In this document: in pieces, positions 7,523 to 15,685 of the stretch
How positions within the stretch are numbered: position 1 is the stretch's first letter
Layout: each line of letters begins with the position of its first letter
NCBI GenBank assembly: GCA_023411375.1
Contig: JAEYOW010000034.1
Coordinates: 1-44,462, forward strand
Source of the DNA: Bacillota bacterium
Lineage (GTDB): Bacteria > Bacillota > Clostridia > Christensenellales > Aristaeellaceae
Direction of reading: 5' to 3'
Length of the DNA: 44,462 nt
The notes under the pieces: generated by a model
Told to the model about the DNA's origin: nothing
Databases searched by the model: none
Seen by the model: only the letters and a program-made list of their open reading frames with translations
Position numbers and translations under genes: made by a program

Positions 7523-8662
7523 ATGGAGTTTCACGATCTGGGCGCGCAGTACCGCGCGCTGAAAACAGAAATCGACGCGGGTATCGCGGGCGTCATTCAA
7601 GCCGGGCATTTTATATTGGGCGGCCCGGTTCAGGAGCTGGAAGAAAAACTCGCCCTGGACGTAGGGCGCGCCCACTGCGTCACCTGCGGCAACGGCACCG
7701 ACGCGCTCGTTCTCATGCTTACGCTCTGGGGCGTCGGCCCGGGCGACGCCGTCTTTGTGCCTGATTTTACTTATTTCGCGTCGGCAGGCTGCGCGGCTAC
7801 AGTGGGCGCGAGCGCCGTTCCCGTGGATATCGATCTTCATACCTTTAATATGAGCCCGGAAGCGTTGGAGCGGGCAATTGAGCATACTCTCGCGGAGGGT
7901 TCCCTCCATCCCCGCGTAATCATCGCGGTGGATCTGTTTGGCCAGCCTGCCGATTATCCGCGCCTCTCCAAAATTGCCGCGAAATACGGCTTGCTTTTGC
8001 TGGAGGATGCTGCGCAGGGCTATGGCGGCAGCATCGAAGGCCGTCAGGCATGCTCCTTTGGCGACGCTGCCGTCACCTCGTTTTTCCCCGCCAAACCGCT
8101 GGGCTGCTACGGCGACGGCGGAGCGGTGTTTGTGGACAGCGCTGGGGAGGACGCGCTTTTGCGTTCGCTTCGCGCCAATGGCCGCAGCGTCAGCGACAAG
8201 TATGATAACCAGCGGTTCGGCATGAATTCCCGGCTGGATACGCTACAGGCCGCCATATTGCTGCCAAAGCTGGCGGCGCTTCGCCAAAGCGAGCTGGACG
8301 CGCTTGACGCCGCCGCCGCCCGCTACACGGCCGCGCTATCCGGCGCTGTGACCGTCCCGGAGGTGCCGGCGGGTTACCGTAGCAGCTGGGCGCAGTACAG
8401 CGTCCTTTGTCATGACCGTGCGCAGCGGGACGCGGCACAGGCCGCGCTCAAAGCCTGTGGCATCCCCACGATGGTTTACTACCCGCGCGGTATCCATCAG
8501 CAAACCGCCTTCGCCGACCGCCGTTTTGAAGATGCGGATTATCCCAATACCCTCGCCGCGTGCGACCGTATTCTCGCCCTGCCCATGCATCCCTATTTGA
8601 CCGAGTCGGACACGGCCCGGGTCGCGGACGCGCTTTTAACCGTTATAAAAGAGCAGCGGTAA
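7523..8662 (+). CDS. wbpE: UDP-3-keto-GlcNAcA aminotransferase, DegT/DnrJ/EryC1 family (WbpE/WlbC type)
   Basis: 379 residues of the PLP-dependent sugar aminotransferases. Visible are the N-terminal FHDLGAQYRALKTEID, GNGTDAL, VFVPDFTYFAS, EDAAQGYGG and the PLP-lysine context SFFPAKPLGCYGDGG (Lys191), in the position expected for WbpE (about Lys185). It transfers an amino group to C3 of the keto-uronate sugar. Start ATG at 7523, 3 bp after the preceding stop, with AAGGAG 12 bp upstream. Last gene of the wbp-like run; no clear terminator follows. No glycosyltransferase for the sugar is adjacent. Confidence 0.88.
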   Translation: MEFHDLGAQYRALKTEIDAGIAGVIQAGHFILGGPVQELEEKLALDVGRAHCVTCGNGTDALVLMLTLWGVGPGDAVFVPDFTYFASAGCAATVGASAVPVDIDLHTFNMSPEALERAIEHTLAEGSLHPRVIIAVDLFGQPADYPRLSKIAAKYGLLLLEDAAQGYGGSIEGRQACSFGDAAVTSFFPAKPLGCYGDGGAVFVDSAGEDALLRSLRANGRSVSDKYDNQRFGMNSRLDTLQAAILLPKLAALRQSELDALDAAAARYTAALSGAVTVPEVPAGYRSSWAQYSVLCHDRAQRDAAQAALKACGIPTMVYYPRGIHQQTAFADRRFEDADYPNTLAACDRILALPMHPYLTESDTARVADALLTVIKEQR

Positions 8663-8747
8663 ACCCCGCCTTCACTCCGGCTATGTCTGAGAAAGACCGA
8701 AAGGCTTTTCATGATCTGTTTGTGTTTGAAGGAGGATGGTTGCAAAA

Positions 8748-9260
8748 ATGGCCATGCCGACCATTCGCGAGCTTACGCCGCAGGACGATTTTGACGAGGT
8801 GGGGCGCATCTACGCTGAAAGCTGGAAAGCGTCCTACCGCGGTATCGTGCCGCAGGCTTATCTGAACAAGCTGACCCATGACCGTTGGAGCGCCATGCTT
8901 CGCGCTGATCCGTCCGCGTCGTTGGGTCTTTTTCTGGACGGTGTGCCGGTCGGCACCTCCTGTGTTTGCTTTGCGCGCGATCCACAGCGTGTGGGCTGGG
9001 GCGAGATCGTAAGCATCTATCTGCTGCCGGAGCACACAGGCCGCGGCCACGGCAAGGCGCTGATGGCGGCGGCGCTTCACAAGCTGAAGAACGAGGGATG
9101 CACGGATGTTTGCCTGTGGGCGCTGACGCAGAACGTCCGTGCCGAGGGCTTTTACGCGCACATGGGCTTCTCCCGCACCGGCCGCACCATGCGCGAGGCT
9201 TTTGGAGGCAGCGAGCTGGAGCTGACGGAATTTGGCCTGCGCTTCGGCCGCGAAGCATAA
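8748..9260 (+). CDS. GNAT-family N-acetyltransferase
   Basis: About 170 residues with the GNAT fold: N-terminal IRELTPQDDFDEVGRIYAESW, the SYRGIVPQAYL motif common in this subfamily, the acetyl-CoA motif A region IYLLPEHTGRGHGKALM (R/Q-x-x-G-x-G/A), and a C-terminal GFYAHMGF. Substrate unknown. The AAGGAGG at 8729-8735 is too close to the first ATG at 8736, so the ATG at 8748 is chosen (12 bp); 8754 is also possible. The gene is 85 bp after the sugar aminotransferase and 33 bp before the flavoprotein, and may be transcribed with them. Confidence 0.85.
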   Translation: MAMPTIRELTPQDDFDEVGRIYAESWKASYRGIVPQAYLNKLTHDRWSAMLRADPSASLGLFLDGVPVGTSCVCFARDPQRVGWGEIVSIYLLPEHTGRGHGKALMAAALHKLKNEGCTDVCLWALTQNVRAEGFYAHMGFSRTGRTMREAFGGSELELTEFGLRFGREA

Positions 9261-9293
9261 GCGTCCGACCATTGGCAGGAGGGGATGAATCGC

Positions 9294-9977
9294 ATGAAGG
9301 TTTTGGTGCTCAACGGCAGCCCGAAAAAGGACAACAGCGACACCATGCATATGACCCGCGCTTTTCTGGAGGGCATGGACGCGGTCCATGTCAACGAGGT
9401 AACGGTACTTCATGCGGTTGACCAAGTGGTAAAGCCCTGCCTGGGTTGCTTTGCGTGCAAGAAAAACGGCGGAACATGCATGCTTGAGGACGATATGGCG
9501 GACATCCTGCGGCAAATCCTCGCGTCCGACCTGCTGATCTGGAGCTTTCCGCTGTACTGCTTCGGCATGCCCGCACCCTTGAAGGCCATCATCGACCGGA
9601 CGATGCCCTTGTCCACCATGGCGATGCACAAGGTGGACGGCCGGTACGAGCACGAGAGCCAGCGCGATTTTTCCAGGCTTAAATACGTGATGATCAGTGG
9701 CTGCGGCTTTCCCAGCGCCCAGAACAATTTTGAAGGCATGATAACCCAATTTCAGTATATGTTCGGGGTAGAGGATTCCACGATTATCACGGTAACCGAA
9801 TCTCCCATATTCGGCGTGCATGCGGCCAACGCCGTCACAAAGCCCTTTCTGCAAAAGGTTAGAAAGGCCGGGCGGGAATACGCCGAAACGGGTGTCCTCA
9901 GCGAACATACGCTCCGCAAACTGTCCAGGCCCATGATTCCGCCCAAGCTGTACGAAAGGATTGCGAACGGGCAATGA
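9294..9977 (+). CDS. NAD(P)H-dependent FMN reductase / iron-sulfur flavoprotein-like protein
   Basis: 227 residues with a flavodoxin-like fold: N-terminal phosphate-binding VLVLNGSPKKDNSDTM, then CLGCFACKKNGGTC (C-x2-C-x2-C-x6-C), then IWSFPLYCFGMPAPLKAIIDR. The four-cysteine spacing equals that of iron-sulfur flavoproteins, so a 4Fe-4S cluster near FMN is plausible, although many related FMN reductases carry a similar segment without being characterised. Likely a cytosolic redox enzyme. Start at the second ATG (9294), because AGGAGGGG ends directly at the first ATG (9285) and gives about 10 bp to 9294. Confidence 0.85.
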   Translation: MKVLVLNGSPKKDNSDTMHMTRAFLEGMDAVHVNEVTVLHAVDQVVKPCLGCFACKKNGGTCMLEDDMADILRQILASDLLIWSFPLYCFGMPAPLKAIIDRTMPLSTMAMHKVDGRYEHESQRDFSRLKYVMISGCGFPSAQNNFEGMITQFQYMFGVEDSTIITVTESPIFGVHAANAVTKPFLQKVRKAGREYAETGVLSEHTLRKLSRPMIPPKLYERIANGQ

Positions 9978-10037
9978 TCTCCGCCGCGTGCCATAGCGCT
10001 CTGCCAAACCATCAGACCCGTAAAGGAGAATTTCCAA

Positions 10038-10367
10038 TTGATCATTAACTTTGATACCATTGAAGAAACCTCTATCCCCAACTTTTATGGCGGAAATAAA
10101 GAAGTCCGGGCCTGCATGCAGGTTGACGGCGCCGTCAAGATCATGCGGGGCATACTCGCTCCGGGCGCTTCCATCGGTCTTCACACCCACGAAACAAGCA
10201 GTGAGATTCTCTATGCGCTGGAAGGTGCCGCAACGGTGCTCTTTGACGGGACGGATGAGCGGCTCGACGCGGGCATGTGTCATTATTGCCCCAAGGGCCA
10301 TAGCCACAGCCTTATCAACAGCGGCACGTCCGATTTGGTTTTCCTCGCGGTTGTTCCCAACCAGTAA
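10038..10367 (+). CDS. Small cupin-domain protein
   Basis: 109 residues forming one cupin barrel: motif 1 is GASIGLHTHETSSEILYALEG (two His and a Glu as metal ligands) and motif 2 is AGMCHYCPKGHSHSL. It starts with TTG at 10038 behind AAAGGAG with a 9-bp spacer. Enzymatic or sensory role cannot be told; stand-alone cupins of this size are often isomerases, dioxygenases or small-molecule binders. Sits 60 bp after the flavoprotein gene on the same strand and may be part of that transcript. Confidence 0.85.
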   Translation: MIINFDTIEETSIPNFYGGNKEVRACMQVDGAVKIMRGILAPGASIGLHTHETSSEILYALEGAATVLFDGTDERLDAGMCHYCPKGHSHSLINSGTSDLVFLAVVPNQ

Positions 10368-10411
10368 TGTGGAGCTTACGCGGTTTTGTGCCGCAATATG
10401 GCGTTTTTCTT

Positions 10412-10440
10412 TTGTAACGTCCGGTAAAATATGCTATGAT
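10412..10440 (+). promoter_or_regulatory. Sigma-A promoter with extended -10 before the CAP-domain gene
   Basis: TTGTAA (10412-10417), 17 bp, TATGAT (10435-10440), with TG at 10432-10433. It lies 36 bp before the TTG start of the secreted CAP-domain protein. Confidence 0.7.
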
Positions 10441-10476
10441 AGGGCTGACAGCATCCTTTGAAAGGTGGGTCGGCCC

Positions 10477-11700
10477 TTGTTTGATTCCCGCTTTGCCAGC
10501 CTGCTTAGGCGTTTGTCCGCGCTGGCGCTGTGCATTTTGCTTCTGCCCCCGTCCGCGCCCGCGCGCGCTGCTTTCCCCAAGCCTCTGACCGTCTCCTTTA
10601 CCGTCGTCACCTATCAAAACCGCGCCCGTTCCGCGCTTAAGCAGATCAACAGCCTGCGCAAAGAAAACGGCCTCGCGCCGCTTGTGATGCCAGCCGATTT
10701 GGAGAAGGCCGCCATCCAGCGGGCTGCGGAGCTGTTTGTCTTTTTCGATCACGATCGGCCCGACCTTTCAGCCTACGATACCGTGGACGATGCATACGCC
10801 TGCGGCCAGACCAGCCTGGCTGTGGCCGAATGCATTGCCGCGGGCTATTCCAACGCGGATAAGCTGATGGACGACTGGCGCGAAAACGCTTTGGACACCC
10901 TGCTCGACGGCGATTTTACACATGCGGGCCTGGCGTGCGTTTACGTAAAGGGCAGCTATAACGAATACTACTGGGCGCTGTACCTGCAGCAGCAGCCGGT
11001 GGGCTTTTCCGCCAGGGAGGCTGACGCGGCCGCCAAGGCGGGCAAAAGCCACAGCGTCAAGGTAGCTGTCGGCAAGGATATGTACGGCCGCGCGGATAAC
11101 AGTCATAAGCGGTTCGAACTGCGCGCCGGCAATCTCAGCCTCAAAACAAAGCAAAGCGCCGTAGCGTCCGTATACCTATACGACCGCTACGGCGTCAAAA
11201 TCGGCAAATTGGCCCCGGAAGGACTCACCTTTCAAAGCAGCAACACAAAGGTATTTTCCGTGCTTCAAAGCGGTACGGTGAAGCGCAAAGGCGCCGGAAC
11301 CGCCACCCTGACGGTCAGCGCTCCCGGCCTGGACGATATAAAATGCACCGTCACCACCGGCGGCCCGGCCGGCTCCAGCCAGTCCAGCGGCAACAACACC
11401 GCCGCGACAGCCGCCACCATCGGCGACCGTAAGCCCATGCTTTCGGCCACGCCCTACGCAAAGCACACCAGCCTGTCCGTCTATGTAAAGGGCGCGTCCG
11501 GATATGTGCTGTACCGCGCAACCAGCAAAACCGGCCGTTACGCTAAGGTAGACGAGCAGGCCACCACCAAGCGCTGGACGCTCAAGCTTGAGCATGAGGA
11601 TTTATCACGCGCGTATTATTACAAGGTGCGCGCGTATAAAAACTCCGGCGGCAAACGCATGTACAGCGAGTACAGCACCCCGGTCAGGGTGTCTCCGTAA
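10477..11700 (+). CDS. Secreted CAP/SCP-domain protein with Ig-like and Fn3-like C-terminal domains
   Basis: About 407 residues. An N-terminal signal peptide (RRLSALALCILLLPPSAPARA) is followed by a CAP/SCP domain (about residues 45-180) with ALKQINSLRKENGL, FFDHDRPD, and a C-terminal YYWALYLQQQ strand. The second His usually found in the W..S..H segment is replaced (NALDTLL), so the usual metal site is incomplete. Then an Ig-like (Big2-type) region near 215-290, a Ser/Gly/Ala-rich linker, and a final Fn3-like module ending in YYKVRAYKNSGGKRMYSEYS. Predicted extracellular; role unknown. TTG start at 10477 behind AAAGGTGGG. The 3' end overlaps the convergent YibE/F gene by 17 bp. Confidence 0.75.
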   Translation: MFDSRFASLLRRLSALALCILLLPPSAPARAAFPKPLTVSFTVVTYQNRARSALKQINSLRKENGLAPLVMPADLEKAAIQRAAELFVFFDHDRPDLSAYDTVDDAYACGQTSLAVAECIAAGYSNADKLMDDWRENALDTLLDGDFTHAGLACVYVKGSYNEYYWALYLQQQPVGFSAREADAAAKAGKSHSVKVAVGKDMYGRADNSHKRFELRAGNLSLKTKQSAVASVYLYDRYGVKIGKLAPEGLTFQSSNTKVFSVLQSGTVKRKGAGTATLTVSAPGLDDIKCTVTTGGPAGSSQSSGNNTAATAATIGDRKPMLSATPYAKHTSLSVYVKGASGYVLYRATSKTGRYAKVDEQATTKRWTLKLEHEDLSRAYYYKVRAYKNSGGKRMYSEYSTPVRVSP

Positions 11701-12838
11701 GGGCCGTTCGCCTGCCATAGAGCGCCGAGGCCGTCAGCGCCGTAAAGGGCGCGACCGTCACCAGCCCAAAAGAGCCCACCAGTGTGATCAGCACCTCGCT
11801 TGCCACGTATTTTAGGTTGATAATGTCGATCAGCGGCGTACCCTGTCCCGCGAAGTACATCAGCATGGAAAGATAGCTGCCGGAATAGGCCAGCATGAGC
11901 GTGGTGGTCATGGTGCCGATGACGCTCCTCCCCACCGTAAAGCCGGATTTGAGAAGCTCGGCCTTTGATATGTCCGGCTTGTGCCGGATAACCTCCTCGC
12001 AAGCGGAGGCGATATCCATGCTCAAATCCATCAGCGCGCCGGAGTTTGCGATAAACACCATCGCAAAGAACAGCTCGCGTACATCGAGCGTCATGGTGCT
12101 CTGCGCAATCAGCGGCACCACGTAGGGCAGGCTGCCCCCGTCCAGCTTCAGCAGGTTGCCAAACGTTACGGCCAGCACGCAGGTAAGCGCCGTGCCCTGG
12201 AGCGAGCCGAGCATCGCCGCCAGCGCCTTGCGCGTGAAGCCCGCCACAAGCAAATCAATCATCGCGGTAAGCACCACCACCAGCAAAAGCGCCATCCAGA
12301 TGGGTGAAAAGCCCGCCAGCAGCGCGGGTATCAGCGCCTTCCACACCAGCATAACGCTCAGCACCAGCGATATCAGCGCGCCGCAGCCCGAGATGCCGCC
12401 AAAAAGGATCAGCAACAGCCCAAACAGTGCAAACAAAAGCCCTTCTGTATTCAATCGGTAGTGGTCGATCAGCGTAACGCGCAGCGCCTCCCCTACGGGT
12501 TGAACCATCGCTAGCGCCGTATCGCCGGGCTGAAACAACTTGTCCTTGTCCAGCGCGGCGTTTTGATGGTTATTCGCGACCGCCACCCGGCCCGCATATT
12601 CGCCGGTGAGCACGCGCACCTCGCACTGCTGCGTGCCCGCGTTGACGATACCCAGGGATTCCAGGGCAGAGTTATCCACAGCCAGCACCCGAACCCGCTC
12701 GCGTGGAACGGCGGCAAACCCGCCTTCGTACGGGTTTGGCAGCAGCCACAGCGCCGCGCAAACCAGCAGCGCCACCCCGCAAAAAATCCAGTCCCGCCTG
12801 CGTCCCTTGATCACATGGTTGAGCATAAACCTGAGCAT
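11684..12838 (-). CDS. YibE/F family membrane protein
   Basis: About 384 residues. An N-terminal transmembrane helix (WIFCGVALLVCAALWLLP) is followed by an extracytoplasmic domain (roughly 50-125, with RVRVLAVDNSAL and GEYAGRVAVANNHQNA), then seven or eight hydrophobic helices. This arrangement and segments such as FVIANSGALMDLSMDIASA-like helix (FIANSGALMDLSMDIASA) are typical of YibE/F proteins, whose biochemical function is not established. The ATG at 12838 is preferred since GAAGGGG ends about 8 bp upstream; two further in-frame starts (12856, 12868) lie before it. Convergent with the CAP gene (17-bp overlap) and downstream of phoA on the same strand. Confidence 0.85.
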   Translation of the reverse strand: MLRFMLNHVIKGRRRDWIFCGVALLVCAALWLLPNPYEGGFAAVPRERVRVLAVDNSALESLGIVNAGTQQCEVRVLTGEYAGRVAVANNHQNAALDKDKLFQPGDTALAMVQPVGEALRVTLIDHYRLNTEGLLFALFGLLLILFGGISGCGALISLVLSVMLVWKALIPALLAGFSPIWMALLLVVVLTAMIDLLVAGFTRKALAAMLGSLQGTALTCVLAVTFGNLLKLDGGSLPYVVPLIAQSTMTLDVRELFFAMVFIANSGALMDLSMDIASACEEVIRHKPDISKAELLKSGFTVGRSVIGTMTTTLMLAYSGSYLSMLMYFAGQGTPLIDIINLKYVASEVLITLVGSFGLVTVAPFTALTASALYGRRTALTETP

Positions 12839-12869
12839 TGGCACGTTCCCCTTCATTGATATACGCAAG

Positions 12870-12892
12870 CCGCGCGGTCTAACACCGCGCGG
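12870..12892. repeat. GC-rich inverted repeat between phoA and the YibE/F gene
   Basis: A perfect 9-bp stem (12870-12878 with 12884-12892) around a 5-nt loop in the 135-bp gap. On the minus strand, where both neighbours are encoded, it is not followed by a T-run, so it is not a classic terminator; it may act with adjacent CG-rich repeats as an mRNA 3' structure. Confidence 0.4.
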
Positions 12893-12973
12893 CGGTTTTA
12901 TGCGGCGTCCGCTTTCCCCGTCCCCCGCCGCGCGCGCCGTGACGCGCGGAGAGGGGCAAGGGCGGCGCTCATG

Positions 12974-14446
12974 TTACTTTGTCAGGCCCATAGCGGCCAT
13001 GGTCTTGTTAAAAATGTCGGTATTGTCGTAGCTGCCCGCGAAGTACTCCGCGCCCACGCCCGTTGCGTAAACGGGCAGCATAAGGCCGGTGTGCGAGTAA
13101 GAGGTATAGGCGATGCCTGCCTTGTTGTTGAGGATGTGGCTGACCGCCATGCTCAGGGGTTCATAGCCGCCGTAGAGCAGCGCGTCGTTATCGGTAAGCT
13201 GGCGCTCCTCCACGGGTTGCATGGAGAGGATAAAGGCATTCTCGATGCGGGCTGCTTCTTCGTCGGTCAGGCTCAGGGGCTGACCGGCGGCGACGGTTAA
13301 GCCGTAGTTCTTCTCAATCACTTGCAGCGCGGTAGCAAAGTCGGCCTTTTCCTCGCGCAGCCTGGCAATTTCCTTGTCGAAATCCACATAGCTCATAGTC
13401 TGCTTCTGGAGGTAATCAAAGTGCGTATCGTAAGCGGTGGCGGCGAAGCCGATGGTCAGACCGCCGGTTTCGTGGTCGCCGGTGACGATGATGAGCGTTT
13501 CCTCCGGATGCTCGGCCGCAAAGTCAATCGCGACCTGAACCGCGTCGGACAGGGCAATGGTGTCGTAGATGCTGGTCATGGCGTCGTTAGCGTGGCAGCT
13601 CCAATCGATCTTGCCGCCCTCGGTCATCAGGAAGAAGCCGTTTTCGTTGTCAAGGTTGCTAATAGCGGCCGTCACGATTTCGGACAGCGCCAGAGAATCC
13701 CCGCCCTCGGCCGCGATGCGGCGGCGGTCGATCTCATACTGCATGGCGTAGTCCTCATTGGGATCGGGCACGACGGCCAGCGTACGGCCGCTTTCGGCGT
13801 TCAGGGCGCGGATGTCCTCATTGGTGTTAACCATGTTGAAGCCATTTTCTGTGGCAATCTCATACAGGTTTTTCTGGGTTCCGTCGCCATCGGGCTTGTT
13901 CCAGTTGCCGCCGCCGATGAAGTCCAACGTCGTTCCGGTTAAGCCTTGCACGGCGATATCATAGTAGCTGTTACGACTTTCCGCCTTGGCGTAATAGGCC
14001 GCCGGAGTCGCGTGGTTCAGGCTGACGGTGGAGATAACGCCAATCTTCTTGCCGGCTTCCTTTGCGTACTCGGTAATGAGCTTGAAGCTCTCGGTCTTGT
14101 CCACGTTGTAGTTAACGACGCCGGAAAGCGTCTTTTGGCCGGACGCCATGCTTGTGGCGGTGGAGGCGCTGTCCGGGCAGAAGGAGGAAGCGTCGTAGGT
14201 GGTCATAATGCCCACGTTCTGGAACGTGGTAAAGCTGAGCGCGGCAGGGGTGGGAAGGGTCGCTTCCGGGTTTTCCAAGGTGCCCAGGTAGTATTGCGTG
14301 GCGCTCACCTGCGGGCTGCCCATGCCGTCGCCGACAAACATGAACACATACTTCGGGGTTGTGGCCGCGCCCACCTCAGCGGCGGCAAAGCCGAACGCGC
14401 CAAGCGAGAGCACGAGGGCGCAGAGAAGTGCGAGAATCCGTTTCAT
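12974..14446 (-). CDS. phoA: Secreted alkaline phosphatase (PhoA family)
   Basis: 490 residues with an N-terminal signal peptide (MKRILALLCALVLSLGAFGF, cleavage after the Ala run near 23). Motifs of the alkaline phosphatase fold are all present: VFMFVGDGMG (metal Asp), CPDSASTATSMASG with the nucleophile Ser93, VSLNHATPAAYYAK, MTEGGKIDWSCHAND, VTGDHETGGL and the late YSHTG metal His. It releases phosphate from phosphomonoesters outside the membrane. No Pho-box-like repeat was recognised in the roughly 110-bp upstream gap. The start is ATG 14446 rather than the TTG one codon upstream, with AAAGGAAG before it. Confidence 0.93.
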   Translation of the reverse strand: MKRILALLCALVLSLGAFGFAAAEVGAATTPKYVFMFVGDGMGSPQVSATQYYLGTLENPEATLPTPAALSFTTFQNVGIMTTYDASSFCPDSASTATSMASGQKTLSGVVNYNVDKTESFKLITEYAKEAGKKIGVISTVSLNHATPAAYYAKAESRNSYYDIAVQGLTGTTLDFIGGGNWNKPDGDGTQKNLYEIATENGFNMVNTNEDIRALNAESGRTLAVVPDPNEDYAMQYEIDRRRIAAEGGDSLALSEIVTAAISNLDNENGFFLMTEGGKIDWSCHANDAMTSIYDTIALSDAVQVAIDFAAEHPEETLIIVTGDHETGGLTIGFAATAYDTHFDYLQKQTMSYVDFDKEIARLREEKADFATALQVIEKNYGLTVAAGQPLSLTDEEAARIENAFILSMQPVEERQLTDNDALLYGGYEPLSMAVSHILNNKAGIAYTSYSHTGLMLPVYATGVGAEYFAGSYDNTDIFNKTMAAMGLTK

Positions 14447-14561
14447 CAATCTTTCTTCCTTTCCATTCTATCTATATTCGGTACGGATAGAATAATATCA
14501 CGGGGATGTAAGGATGATATCAGCCTAAAATAAAGGAGAGGTAAAAAACGCGTCATCATCC

Positions 14562-14608
14562 AAAAAGCGCCGGCGCTTCGCGGTTCGTGCGACGCGCCGG
14601 CGCTTTTT
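14562..14608. terminator. Bidirectional rho-independent terminator
   Basis: A 15-bp perfect inverted repeat (14562-14576 with 14594-14608), with A-run on the left arm and T-run on the right, loop 17 nt. It sits 7 bp past the stop of the minus-strand XRE regulator and so ends that transcript. Confidence 0.88.
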
Positions 14609-14614
14609 ACCAGC

Positions 14615-15523
14615 CTATTCCCGCTTATCCAGCAGCGATACCAGCCCCGAGGCGACGGCGCACAGCACCCCGCCTACGGGAAAAACGATCCACGCGTTCT
14701 TCCATTGATCCCATCCAAGGCCCAGCAGAATATAAATCGCCGTGGCCACCAGCATGATGATGCCGCACAGCGCGCCTGTTGTCCTGCTGCGCCTGCCTTC
14801 GGGGGACTGAGGATCGTTTTCTCGGTTGTAGCCCTCTACGTTGTATTTTCCCTTTTGCATGCCGCCGTAGATGAAGCCGGGCGCGGCAACGGCCAGCAGC
14901 GCCATAAAGCCGGCCGTCATCAAAATTTCATATTGTTCGCGCTCCAGGCCCGCGGGCGCCGGCAGCGCGTCCATGCCCATGAGCGCGACAATGCCCAGCA
15001 TCACCAGCACCGTGGGAATCACAATGAAAAGCGGAAAAATCCTGTTAAAGCGCTCCACCCGCTCCCGGGTGTAAAAGGGCTTAATGGCCGGATTGTCCTT
15101 GACGAACTGGCCATGGCGAAGCGCGCCCAAAATTAGGCCCGCCCCAGCCAGCGTCAGCAGTGAAAAGAAAATCATGCCAGCCACCGCCTCGTTTACCTCA
15201 AACGCGTACATAACAAACAGCAGCGCCACAGACAGCAGCGTAAGCGCCGCGCCGCCGCACAGCACGGCGGTAAAGCGGTTGATATGGCGGTCGTAGCCGG
15301 CGGTATCCTCGGCATAGGCCCCGGCCACGTCACCGCGCAGTAGCGTATCCAAGGTACACCCAAACAGGTCGCAGATCTGAACCAGCTTATCCATTTCGGG
15401 ATAGCTCGCGTCCGCCTCCCATTTGGAAACCGTCTGCCGGGACACCTCCATCCGCTCCGCAAACGCCTCCTGCGTCATGCTGTGCTTTTTCCGAAGGAAT
15501 TGCACGTTATCCCCAAAGCTCAT
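14615..15523 (-). CDS. Membrane-anchored XRE-family transcriptional regulator
   Basis: 302 residues. An N-terminal Cro/CI-type HTH (about 3-60: VQFLRKKHSMTQEAFAERM, VSRQTVSKWEADASYP, then LVQICDLFGCTLDTLL) is followed by a C-terminal part with six or seven hydrophobic segments, so the DNA-binding domain is tethered to the membrane. Such HTH-plus-membrane proteins are common in Clostridia and usually uncharacterised; a role in sensing envelope state is inference. Start ATG 15523 with AGGGAGGG at a good distance; a TTG two codons upstream is discarded. An extended -10-like TGCTATCAT lies about 40 bp upstream. Two terminators isolate it from its neighbours. Confidence 0.85.
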   Translation of the reverse strand: MSFGDNVQFLRKKHSMTQEAFAERMEVSRQTVSKWEADASYPEMDKLVQICDLFGCTLDTLLRGDVAGAYAEDTAGYDRHINRFTAVLCGGAALTLLSVALLFVMYAFEVNEAVAGMIFFSLLTLAGAGLILGALRHGQFVKDNPAIKPFYTRERVERFNRIFPLFIVIPTVLVMLGIVALMGMDALPAPAGLEREQYEILMTAGFMALLAVAAPGFIYGGMQKGKYNVEGYNRENDPQSPEGRRSRTTGALCGIIMLVATAIYILLGLGWDQWKNAWIVFPVGGVLCAVASGLVSLLDKRE

Positions 15524-15604
15524 TCCCAAACCCTCCCTTTCTGAAACCCGGCTTTATGATAGCACGCGCGCGCCGCAACCGCCATCAATTTGGGGGCGCG
15601 TTTG

Positions 15605-15642
15605 AAAAAAAGGATGTCAACTTTCGGTTGCATCCTTTTTTT
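15605..15642. terminator. Bidirectional terminator after the BlaI/BlaR1-type operon
   Basis: A-run plus AGGATG (15605-15616) pairs with CATCC plus T-run (15631-15642), extended inward by CAAC/GTTG around a TTTCG loop with one bulged T. It lies 43 bp beyond the stop of the M56 peptidase gene, and is directly upstream of the XRE gene. Confidence 0.88.
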
Positions 15643-15685
15643 CTTAAGTTTTCGCTTCACAATTTGCCTGGATGAACATCGCCCG

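Noticed and set aside
8709..10307. Long minus-strand open frame (over 500 codons) opposite the GNAT, flavoprotein and cupin genes
   Set aside because: The three + strand genes have complete families, ribosome sites and motifs; the reverse frame resembles nothing and is a GC-rich shadow.
12870..12892. Hairpin between phoA and the YibE/F gene as a rho-independent terminator
   Set aside because: No T-run on the strand that is transcribed; listed only as an inverted repeat.
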